Below, piece by piece: positions 1-7,500 of a DNA stretch of 8,103 nucleotides. Numbering within the stretch: the stretch's first letter is position 1; each line of letters begins with the position of its first letter. The position numbers were made by a program, and so were the translations under genes. The DNA comes from an uncultured Lacinutrix sp. (GTDB taxonomy: Bacteria; Bacteroidota; Bacteroidia; Flavobacteriales; Flavobacteriaceae). The notes under the pieces were generated by a model. That model saw nothing but the letters and a program-made list of their open reading frames with translations. It searched no databases and was not told where the DNA came from. The stretch lies in the NCBI GenBank assembly GCA_937916035.1, contig CALGIH010000184.1:1-8103 (forward strand). The letters are read 5' to 3'.

Positions 1-635
1 TTATTCATGAAGCTGGACACGAATGGTTTGCCAACAATATTACTTATAAAGACATTGCAGATATGTGGATTCACGAAGGATTTACAGCCTATATAGAAAG
101 CTTATATCTAGAGTATCATTACAGTAAAAAAGCTGGCGATGAATACGCTGTTGGTAAGGGAAAAAACATTAAAAACGACAGACCAGTAATTGGATATTAT
201 AATGTAAATAAAGAAGGATCAGGTGACATGTACAACAAAGGTGCATACATGCTTCACACCTTAAGACAACTTATTGAAGATGATGAAAAATGGCGAATGA
301 TATTACGTGGATTGAATAAAACCTTCTATCATCAAACTGTCACCACCAAGCAAATTGAAGATTATTTAAGCATAGAATCTGGTATTGATTTAACTGAATT
401 TTTTAATCAGTATTTAAGAGATATTCGCATTCCGACTTTAGAATATGAAATAACAGACAACAAACTTAAATACCGCTACACAGAAATTATTGAAAATTTT
501 GATATGCCAATATTAATTGAAGTTGATGGAACTAAAAAATGGTTATTTCCAAAAGCAGATTGGCAAACTATGAAGATTGAAAGTAATGCTATAAAAATTG
601 ATGAGAACTTCTTAGTGTATTCCACTAAACTATAG
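1..635 (+). CDS. M1 family zinc metallopeptidase (aminopeptidase N-like), C-terminal part, 5' end off the window
   Basis: The reading frame is open from the left edge (first whole codon at base 3), so the N-terminal domain is missing. Visible at once is HEAGHEW, an HExxH zinc motif with ligand His codons at 6-8 and 18-20 and the general-base Glu between them. Exactly 18 residues after the second His comes the third ligand Glu (75-77, in the WIHEGF context), giving the gluzincin pattern HExxH-x18-E of family M1. The DMYNKGAYM segment matches the YxKG block that holds the transition-state Tyr of M1 enzymes (Tyr codon 231-233). A later FFNQYLRDIRIPTLEY stretch is the usual end of the catalytic domain, followed by a short beta-rich tail, so there is no long ERAP-type C-terminal domain. 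Known for the family: removal of N-terminal amino acids from peptides. Whether it is exported cannot be seen because the start is missing. The next gene starts 5 nt after its stop, so the two are probably co-transcribed. Confidence 0.93.
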   Translation, partial: IHEAGHEWFANNITYKDIADMWIHEGFTAYIESLYLEYHYSKKAGDEYAVGKGKNIKNDRPVIGYYNVNKEGSGDMYNKGAYMLHTLRQLIEDDEKWRMILRGLNKTFYHQTVTTKQIEDYLSIESGIDLTEFFNQYLRDIRIPTLEYEITDNKLKYRYTEIIENFDMPILIEVDGTKKWLFPKADWQTMKIESNAIKIDENFLVYSTKL

Positions 636-640
636 TTTAA

Positions 641-1207
641 ATGGATTATCCTGAACTTTATTTTAAAACAGACGCAGCGTGGCGTGATTGGCTACACCAT
701 AATCACAAAATCGAAAATGGCACCTATTTAATATTTTATAAAGTAGATCATGAAAAAGATAGCATGCGCTGGGAGGAAGCTGTAAAAGTAGCGCTTTGTT
801 ATGGTTGGATAGATTCAACAGTGAAACGTTTGGGTAATGGAAAACGTCGGCAATATTTTTGTCCAAGAAACCCAAAAAGTGTTTGGAGTGCACTGAATAA
901 AAAATATATTAAGCAACTTGTTAAAGACAGTTTGATGCACCAAAGTGGTTTTGAGGTTATTGAAATTGCAAAACAAAATAACAGTTGGACTGCCTTAGAT
1001 GCGGTTGAAAAAGGCATTATTCCTGAAGATCTTCAAAAAGTTTTTGACCAGAACTTAAAAGCATTCAAAAACTACAAAAACTTTGCTCCTAGCTACCGAA
1101 AAAGCTATTTATATTCGTTAAATCAAGTAAAAAGAGAAACTACTAAACAAGATAGGGTTACCAAAATAATTGCCTTTTGTGAAAATAACATCAAAACGCG
1201 ACAATAG
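641..1207 (+). CDS. YdeI/OmpD-associated (OmdA) family protein
   Basis: A 188-residue soluble protein with no signal peptide or membrane segment. It shows the hallmarks of the YdeI/OmdA family: an N-terminal WRDWLHHNH and GTYLIFYKVD region, the block EEAVKVALCYGWIDST (about residues 45-60), then FCPRNPKSVWSALNKKYI (about 73-90), and a helical C-terminal OmdA segment (PEDLQKVFDQN to the end) containing the typical FAPSYRKSYLYSL. Length is normal for the family. Relatives have been linked to bacteriocin or antimicrobial-peptide tolerance in enterobacteria, but the biochemical role is not established, so no activity is assigned. The ATG at 641 lies 5 nt after the peptidase stop with no recognisable Shine-Dalgarno sequence, as is common in Bacteroidota. 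Co-transcription with the peptidase is likely from spacing alone and does not by itself indicate a shared function. Confidence 0.88.
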   Translation: MDYPELYFKTDAAWRDWLHHNHKIENGTYLIFYKVDHEKDSMRWEEAVKVALCYGWIDSTVKRLGNGKRRQYFCPRNPKSVWSALNKKYIKQLVKDSLMHQSGFEVIEIAKQNNSWTALDAVEKGIIPEDLQKVFDQNLKAFKNYKNFAPSYRKSYLYSLNQVKRETTKQDRVTKIIAFCENNIKTRQ

Positions 1208-1266
1208 TTAACAACCCTTTAAGAGAATAGTCTTTCATTTTTCTTATTTTCGATGCTTCAATTAAT

Positions 1267-1274
1267 TATATTTG
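1267..1274 (+). promoter_or_regulatory. Candidate Bacteroidota -7 promoter box TATATTTG overlapping a TTG start
   Basis: The sequence is an exact match to the Bacteroidota -7 consensus TAnnTTTG. It sits at the end of the 64-nt gap between the YdeI-like gene and the PepSY-type gene. No clear TTTG -33 element lies 19-21 nt upstream; the nearest candidate is a TTTTC run at 1247-1251 with shorter spacing. Its last three bases are the TTG used as the start codon of the downstream gene. A transcript initiated from this box would start just after that codon, so box and start codon cannot both work as drawn. It may be a chance match in AT-rich DNA. Confidence 0.25.
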
Positions 1275-1820
1275 AATCAACAAACTAGAACATTAGCCAA
1301 ACAAGCTCGCTTTTACAGACGTATACACAAATTTGTTGCGGTTCCGTTATGCCTTTTTATGCTATTACTTGGTGTTACTGGTTTACTTCTAACTTGGAAA
1401 TCTGAACTTAAATTTTCACCACCTACTCAGAAATCTTCTAATAAAACAACATTGATTTCGCTTTCTCAAATTGAGCAAAATGCTATTCATTACATAGATT
1501 CACTTCAACTTGATAATACTATCAATCGTATTGACTATCGTCCATCAAAAGGAATTGCGAAAATTCGGTTTGAAGAGCACTTTACAGAACTTCAAATTGA
1601 TTGTTATTCTGGAAAAATTCTTTCTGCAAAACAACGAACGTCAGATTTAATCGAAATGATTCATGATGGCTCTATCATTGACTTTTTGTTTAAAAGCAAA
1701 TCTGAAAACGCCAAACTGTTGTATTCATCTTTAGCTTCCTTAGGTCTTATTTTATTAGCCATAAGTGGTTTCATGCTTTGGTTAAAACCAAAACAAATAA
1801 AATATCTTAAAAGACATTAA
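1272..1820 (+). CDS. PepSY-associated transmembrane protein (PepSY_TM family), TTG start
   Basis: A 182-residue membrane protein. A basic N-terminus (FYRRIHKFVAVP) leads into a first membrane helix at about residues 21-42, with the GVTGLLLTWKSEL ending typical of the PepSY_TM family. A PepSY-like extracytoplasmic stretch follows at about 60-120 (RIDYRPSKGIAKIRF, then DCYSGKIL), then an IHDGSII motif near 130-136 equivalent to the family LHxG block, and a second helix at about 149-171 ending FMLWLKP. Some relatives accompany siderophore uptake or act in iron reduction; no iron-uptake gene is visible here, so the role is open. Start choice: an in-frame stop lies at 1263-1265, and the first in-frame ATG (codon 30) would cut through helix 1. 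The TTG at 1272 is therefore the only standard initiator that keeps the domain whole. It overlaps a TATATTTG box (1267-1274). The gene converges on the minus-strand ATPase gene with only 48 nt between stops. Confidence 0.85.
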   Translation: MNQQTRTLAKQARFYRRIHKFVAVPLCLFMLLLGVTGLLLTWKSELKFSPPTQKSSNKTTLISLSQIEQNAIHYIDSLQLDNTINRIDYRPSKGIAKIRFEEHFTELQIDCYSGKILSAKQRTSDLIEMIHDGSIIDFLFKSKSENAKLLYSSLASLGLILLAISGFMLWLKPKQIKYLKRH

Positions 1821-1868
1821 TTATTATCAGATCTTCTATTTCAAAAGAAGCAATTACATCTCTTTCTT

Positions 1869-3335
1869 TTAAATGCCACTTATAAAACTGCCATATGGAT
1901 CTTTAAACTGAATACCTTCAGTAAAACGATATTTACTTAGTTGCTTATATTCAACAAGAGCCCAAAGCACAAATTCCTTTACAAAGTAACCGTCAGCTTT
2001 TGATAAGTTAGGCTGATATTTAGCTAATAAATCGTCTAATGGAGAAATTGCATCTAGCATATTTTTATACTCTTTATCCCTAAAATCATCTAATAATTCG
2101 AAGCCTTCTTTCTGATTAAAAAACCAAGATACAATATCGTCATAAGGGCTTTCTTCATCCTGCTTTTGAAGTTTTTCAATCTTTGGGAAAAACTCAACAA
2201 ACAAGCTTTTTACAGCTTCACCAATTAGATTATAAGCTACTTTAGCAGCACCTTCTTGCTCGCCTTCATAAACTAACTCCACTTTTCCAGTAATAGCAGG
2301 AATAATACCAACAAAATCACTTAACCTTACCGTTGTTGTGCCATCATTATTTAGCAAGGCTCTTCGTTCTGCAGTACTTAATAAGTTTTCAAAAGCTGTG
2401 ATACTCAGTCTTGCACTAACGCCACTTTTTGCATCTACAAATTCACTCTCACGTGCTTCAAAAACAATTTGCTCTATCAAATCTCGTGCTAAATCAGGCA
2501 CCATAACAGATTCTTTTTGCCCCTCTAACACACTAGCCTCTTGTTCTGTAATCAATTTAGCTGTTTCAATATCAATTGGATAATGCGTAAGAATTTGGGA
2601 GCCAATTCTATCCTTTAAAGGTGTAACAATGCTTCCTCTATTAGTGTAATCTTCTGGGTTCGCAGTAAAAAGAAACTGCATATCTAAAGGTAAGCGCAAT
2701 TTAAAACCTCTAATTTGTATATCTCCTTCTTGTAAAATATTAAATAAAGCAACTTGTATTCTAGCTTGCAAATCTGGCAATTCATTAATTACAAAAATAC
2801 AACGGTTAGCTCTTGGTATCATACCATAATGAATAACGCGATCATCTGCATAACTTAAATTTAAGTTTGCAGCTTTAATAGGGTCAACATCACCTATAAT
2901 ATCTGCAACGGTTACATCTGGTGTGGCTAATTTTTCAGCAAAACGTTCACTTCTGTGCATCCAAGAGATTGGTGTTTTATCTCCTTTCTCTTTAATCAAC
3001 TCTATTGCATATCGCGATATTGGTCTCAATGGATCATCATTTATTTCTGAGCCTTCAACCACAGGAATATATTCATCTAATAAATTCAGCATTAATCGAG
3101 CTAAACGCGTTTTTGCTTGTCCGCGTAAACCTAATAAATTAATATTATGTCTTGAAAGAATGGCGCGCTCCAGTTCAGGAATAACCGTGTTTTCATAACC
3201 GTGAATGCCTTCAAACGTTTTTTCTTTATTCTTTATCTTTTTAATAAGATTATCACGTAATTCATCCTTAATAGATTTTGATTGATAACCTTCTTTTTTA
3301 AGGTCACCTAACATTTTTATAGTTTCAATTTTCAT
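1869..3335 (-). CDS. MoxR/magnesium chelatase-like AAA+ ATPase, second gene of a vWA-AAA operon
   Basis: A 488-residue cytoplasmic protein with no membrane segment. After a basic helical N-terminus the AAA+ module begins near residue 42. It contains a Walker A variant GLRGQAKTR (69-77), a BchI-like GMIPRANRCIF segment (171-181), Walker B as FVINELPDL (181-189) with Asn184 in place of the usual Asp and Glu185 retained, sensor 1 TANPEDYTNRG (Asn226), a probable arginine finger in PLKDRIG (Arg243), and a sensor-2-like GVSARLSI (Arg309). A helical C-terminal region of about 140 residues follows, with charged stretches. The layout matches bacterial magnesium chelatase-type or MoxR ATPases, which work as rings with a von Willebrand A partner; that partner is encoded immediately upstream. 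The ATG is 2 nt after the upstream TAA and has a good AGAGGA ribosome site. True magnesium chelatase activity is unlikely to be its role, since no chlorophyll genes are near; target and process are unknown. Confidence 0.9.
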   Translation of the reverse strand: MKIETIKMLGDLKKEGYQSKSIKDELRDNLIKKIKNKEKTFEGIHGYENTVIPELERAILSRHNINLLGLRGQAKTRLARLMLNLLDEYIPVVEGSEINDDPLRPISRYAIELIKEKGDKTPISWMHRSERFAEKLATPDVTVADIIGDVDPIKAANLNLSYADDRVIHYGMIPRANRCIFVINELPDLQARIQVALFNILQEGDIQIRGFKLRLPLDMQFLFTANPEDYTNRGSIVTPLKDRIGSQILTHYPIDIETAKLITEQEASVLEGQKESVMVPDLARDLIEQIVFEARESEFVDAKSGVSARLSITAFENLLSTAERRALLNNDGTTTVRLSDFVGIIPAITGKVELVYEGEQEGAAKVAYNLIGEAVKSLFVEFFPKIEKLQKQDEESPYDDIVSWFFNQKEGFELLDDFRDKEYKNMLDAISPLDDLLAKYQPNLSKADGYFVKEFVLWALVEYKQLSKYRFTEGIQFKDPYGSFISGI

Positions 3336-3337
3336 AG

Positions 3338-4465
3338 TTATCCTCTAATTCTTTTTTTTCTATTGGTTTCGTAATCTTCAAAAATCATTTCTCCTAATCC
3401 TTTTATTCCTGTATAAAATGCTTTTCCTTGATTCGCTTTTGTAAATTCTTCAACAAATTGCATCAAGTAGTCATCTTGAGCGATCATAAAGGTTGTAATT
3501 GGGATATGCAATTTCCTTGCTTGTTGAGCCATGGCATAACACTTATTTGTTATGTATGGATTGAGTCCATTACTGTCTTTATAATATTGTCCATCTGATA
3601 ATCGTAAACAACTTGGTTTACCATCAGTAATCATAAATATTTGCTTATTTGTATTGCGTTTTCTTCGCAATAAATCCATTGCCAATTGAAGTCCAGCAAC
3701 TGTGTTAGTATGATAAGGTCCAACATTTAGATATGGTAAATCTTTAATTTTTATAGTCCAAGCATCATTACCAAAAACCAAAATATCTAAAGTGTCTTTT
3801 GGATAACGTGTTGTAATCAATTCAGCCAAAGCCATGGCCACCTTTTTTGCTGGAGTTATACGGTCTTCGCCATAAAGTATCATGCTATGACTTATATCAA
3901 TCATAAGTACCGTACTCATTTGCGATTTATGTAAAGTTTCTTCAACAACTAAATCATCTTCAGTTAATCTAAAATCACTTATACCATTATTAATTTGTGC
4001 GTTACGCAGACTTTCAGTCATTGATACTTTGTCTAGAGCATCACCAAATTGATAATTTCTAAAATCTCCTGTATGCTCATCTCCTATTCCAGGGTTTTTA
4101 CTTTTATGATTCCCAGAACCACTTCTTTTTATTTGACCAAAAATTTGATCTAACGCCTGTTGTCGAATTGCTCGTTCTGTTTTCGCTGTAATAGCATTTC
4201 CTTTTTTTCCATTAGGGCGAAGTTCCTCACGGATATAACCTTTATTTTTTAGGTCTTCAATAAAATCATCAATCGTGTATTCTGGAGTTGTAAGTTTATA
4301 TTCAACATCTAATTGACGCAACCAATCTATGGCTTCATCAAAGTCTCCAGATGTATGCGTAATGAGATCTTTAAAAATATCAAAAAGTATTTTGAAAGGC
4401 GATTGCGTAAGAGCTTCGTATTTTTTAAATACAAAACCCTTTCTAGTAGAAATTTTCTTTTTCAT
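3338..4465 (-). CDS. von Willebrand factor A domain protein, first gene of a vWA-AAA operon
   Basis: A 375-residue protein with no signal peptide or membrane helix, so probably cytoplasmic. The N-terminal third is helical and charged (GFVFKKYEA, ITHTSGDFDEAIDWL), followed by a Gly/Lys/Asn-rich linker around residues 112-135. A vWA domain covers about 184-350 with a complete metal site: DISHS (Asp190, Ser192, Ser194), a Thr in YHTNTVAGL (Thr253 or Thr255) and MITDGKPS (Asp281). The C-terminus is strongly basic (NRKKRIRG). An intact MIDAS suggests Mg2+-dependent ligand binding, as in vWA partners of MoxR/BchI ATPases (ViaA and BchD are analogues). Start choice: the frame extends six codons upstream to a TTG at 4483, but the ATG at 4465 (MKKKISTRKGF) is the more usual initiator and keeps all conserved sequence. 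The ATPase gene follows after 2 nt, so the two products probably act together, though their substrate cannot be deduced here. Confidence 0.88.
   Translation of the reverse strand: MKKKISTRKGFVFKKYEALTQSPFKILFDIFKDLITHTSGDFDEAIDWLRQLDVEYKLTTPEYTIDDFIEDLKNKGYIREELRPNGKKGNAITAKTERAIRQQALDQIFGQIKRSGSGNHKSKNPGIGDEHTGDFRNYQFGDALDKVSMTESLRNAQINNGISDFRLTEDDLVVEETLHKSQMSTVLMIDISHSMILYGEDRITPAKKVAMALAELITTRYPKDTLDILVFGNDAWTIKIKDLPYLNVGPYHTNTVAGLQLAMDLLRRKRNTNKQIFMITDGKPSCLRLSDGQYYKDSNGLNPYITNKCYAMAQQARKLHIPITTFMIAQDDYLMQFVEEFTKANQGKAFYTGIKGLGEMIFEDYETNRKKRIRG
3341..3346 (-). promoter_or_regulatory. Shine-Dalgarno-like site AGAGGA before the AAA+ ATPase gene
   Basis: Read on the minus strand, AGAGGA lies 5 nt before the ATG at 3335-3333, good spacing for a ribosome binding site. 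It is built from the last codons of the vWA gene (Arg-Gly and flanking bases) and precedes its stop. The other starts in this window have no such site. It supports the chosen start and suggests translational coupling of the two genes. Confidence 0.5.
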
Positions 4466-4583
4466 AGAAGCATAAAAATACAACTTTTTACCCTATTTAA
4501 TTCAATTCATTAACATTGCATTAAGAAATATATAAGTCCTTTTTCCTAACTTTAAAACTTTATATAACTAACCAATTTTTATA
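4466..4583. promoter_or_regulatory. Divergent intergenic region, likely promoters for the vWA-AAA operon and the Asp-box protein gene
   Basis: The 118-nt AT-rich gap separates two genes transcribed away from each other, so it must hold a promoter for each. Nothing matches the Bacteroidota -7 consensus TAnnTTTG exactly. The nearest on the plus strand is TAACTTTA (4547-4554), 30 nt before the ATG, and on the minus strand TATATTTC (4532-4525). Neither has a clear TTTG -33 element at 19-21 nt. No obvious operator palindrome was seen. The promoter role is inferred from gene orientation; the two boxes are weak candidates. Confidence 0.4.
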
Positions 4584-7500
4584 ATGAAAAAACTCATGTC
4601 CTTAGTGATGCTTCTCTGCATTACTATTCTCTCTGCACAAGAATTCTCAATGGATTTAGTGAAAAATATGAAACCACGTAATATTGGTCCAGGTGGTATG
4701 TCTGGTCGTGTTACAGCCATTGACGCTGTGCACAGCAACCCTGATATTATGTATGTCGGCACTGCTTCTGGTGGTTTATGGAAATCTACATCTGGAGGCA
4801 TTAAATGGGATCCAATTTTTGATAATGAAGTAACCGCTTCAATTGGTTCTATTGCTATTCAACAATCAAACCCAAGTGTTATTTGGGTTGGAACTGGAGA
4901 AGGAAACCCTAGAAATAGTTTAAATGGTGGTTATGGTATCTATAGATCATTAGATGCTGGGAAAACTTGGAAATCTATGGGTTTAGAAAAAACACGTCAT
5001 ATTCATCGTGTTATTATAGATCCTACAAATCCTGATGTCGTTTATGCTGCAGCTATTGGATCTCCTTGGGGAGAACATCCTGAGCGAGGTGTTTATAAAA
5101 CAACTGATGGTGGAAAATCTTGGAAAAACATTTTGTTTGCAAATAACAAAACTGGCGCAGCAGAATTGGTTATGGATCCAACAAATCCAAACAAATTGAT
5201 TGCGGCAATGTGGGAACACAAACGAGATCCTTGGTTTTTTAAATCTGGCGGTGAAGGTTCTGGTGTTCACATTACTTATGATGGTGGAGAAACTTGGACA
5301 AAGGTGACTGATGAAGATGGTTTCCCAAAAGGTGAATTAGGACGTATTGGTCTTGCAATAGCACCAAGCAAACCTAATATTGTTTACGCGTTGGTTGAAG
5401 CAAAAAAGAATGCTCTTTATAAAAGTACTGATGGTGGGTTTAAATGGAAAATGGTCAATGATGATATGAACCAAATTGGGCAAAGACCTTTCTATTATGG
5501 TGAAATCCATGTGGATTCAGAAAATGAAAATCGTGTGTTTTCAGTATTTACATATATCAATGTGAGTGAAGATGGAGGAAAAAGTTTTACCGAGTTAATG
5601 CCTGCTTATGGTGTAGATAATGGTGTACATCCAGATCACCATGCCTGGTGGATTCATCCTGAAAATGGACAATTTATGATGGATGGAAATGATGGCGGAA
5701 TGAACATTACAAAAGATGGTGGTAAAACATGGCGTTTTATTGGAAACTTACCAGTAGCTCAATTTTATCATATTAATGTAGATAATGACTTTCCATATAA
5801 TGTTTATGGTGGCATGCAAGATAACGGTTCTTGGAGAGGTCCAGCGTATGTTTGGAGAGCACAAGGCATTCGTAATAGTTATTGGCAAGAAATAAGCTTT
5901 GGTGATGGATTTGATGTCGTTCCAGACAGAGATGATTCTCGTTATGGTTGGACTATGAGTCAGCAAGGATCAGTAAGTCGTTATGATTGGGAAACTGGAA
6001 ATAATTACGGAGTACAGCCTACACATCCAGATTCTAAAGTGAAATTGCGTTTTAATTGGAATTCAGCCATTAATATTGATCCTTTTAATAATAGTACGGT
6101 TTACTTCGGAAGTCAATTTGTCCATAAATCAACAGACAAAGGAGATACTTGGAAAGTGATTTCTCCAGATTTAACAACAAATGATCCAGAAAAACAAAAA
6201 CAAAGCGAGAGCGGTGGATTAACAATGGATGCTACTGGAGCAGAAAATCATACAACGATACTTGTTATTGAACCGTCACCTGTTGAAAGAAACATGCTTT
6301 GGGTTGGAACTGACGATGGTCGTGTACATTTTACACAAAATGGTGGTGAAAGTTGGACAGATGTCTCAAAAAACATAAAAGGATTACCAACTGGAAGTTG
6401 GATTCCGCAAATAAAGGCATCAAGCAAAAACAAAGGAGAAGCTTTGTTAGTCGCTAACGATTACAGACGATTTAACTATACTCCTTACGTTTATAGAACT
6501 AAAGATTATGGGAAATCTTGGACAAGAATTGTTGATGGCACTGATGTGAAAAGCTTTGCATTGGCTATTCTTGAAGACTTAGAAGAACCAAACCTACTAT
6601 TTCTAGGAACTGATGATGGTCTTTACATTTCTCTTGATGCAGGAAACAAATGGACAAAATGGACCAATGGTTTTCCAACAGTTTCTGTAAAAGATTTAGT
6701 AATTCATCCTCGTGAACATGATTTAGTGATTGGCACATTTGGTCGTGCAGCCTGGATTTTAGATGATATTCGCCCTTTAAGAGCGATGGCAAAAAACGCT
6801 AACATCGTTAATAATAAATTAGAATTATTCAATCCTCCAACAGCTTATCAAGCAGCTTACCAACAGGCAACAGGAAGTCGTTTTGGTGCTGATGCCATGT
6901 TTAATGGTGAAAACAGAAGTGGTGGAGCTCAAATGTCTTATTATGTGAAAATTGACGATAAAAAAGGAAGCGACATAGAGGAGGATGATAATAAAAGGAA
7001 AAGTGACACGAAAATGGATGAAGAAAATGAAGATGATGATAAAAACGAGGATACTTTAATCAATGAAGATGATGAAAAAAGTAACGAAGTTTCAGAAACT
7101 AAGGTAAAGTGGGATTCTATTCATATGAATATTTATGATGGTGAAAGGCTCATAAGAACTTTAAAGCAAAAAGCTCCCAAAGAAAGTGGCGTAAACAAGT
7201 GGACTTGGAGAATGGATGAAAAAGGTGGCGACAGACCTTCTAGAAGAACTAGATCTCGTAGAGATGAATCTGGAGGTGTTTCTGTTAAACCGGGAACCTA
7301 TAAAGTGGTGATGAGTTTTGGTGACCAAACGTCTGAAACAATGATCACTGTAAAAGACGATCCCAGATTAAAAATATCATCTCAAAACACTAATGACGTA
7401 TATTCTACTTTAAAGCAATTAGAAGATTTACAACAAATAGCGGCAGATGCTATTGAACAATTAGTTGAAAGCAAAACAATTGCTGAAGAGTATACAAAAA

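Noticed and set aside
663..1017. Overlapping minus-strand open frames opposite the YdeI-like gene
   Set aside because: They lie antisense to a well-supported gene, have no recognisable domain and read as compositional shadows.
1833..1850. Short inverted repeat CTTCT...AGAAG in the 48-nt gap between the convergent PepSY-type and ATPase genes
   Set aside because: Only 5 bp, AT-rich, an 8-nt spacer and no T run directly after it on either strand; too weak to call a terminator.
2338..3198. Plus-strand open frames opposite the AAA+ ATPase gene
   Set aside because: Their translations are antisense shadows of conserved AAA+ sequence, with no motif of their own.
4466..4483. Six-codon N-terminal extension of the vWA protein from a TTG at 4483
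   Set aside because: The extra residues (MYFYAS) show no conserved feature, and an ATG in frame at 4465 gives the usual basic start MKKKISTRKGF.
4617..4619. Cys12 in the signal peptide of the Asp-box protein as a lipoprotein site
   Set aside because: The preceding residues (MLL) do not fit a lipobox, and a normal signal peptidase I site (LSA before Gln19) follows.
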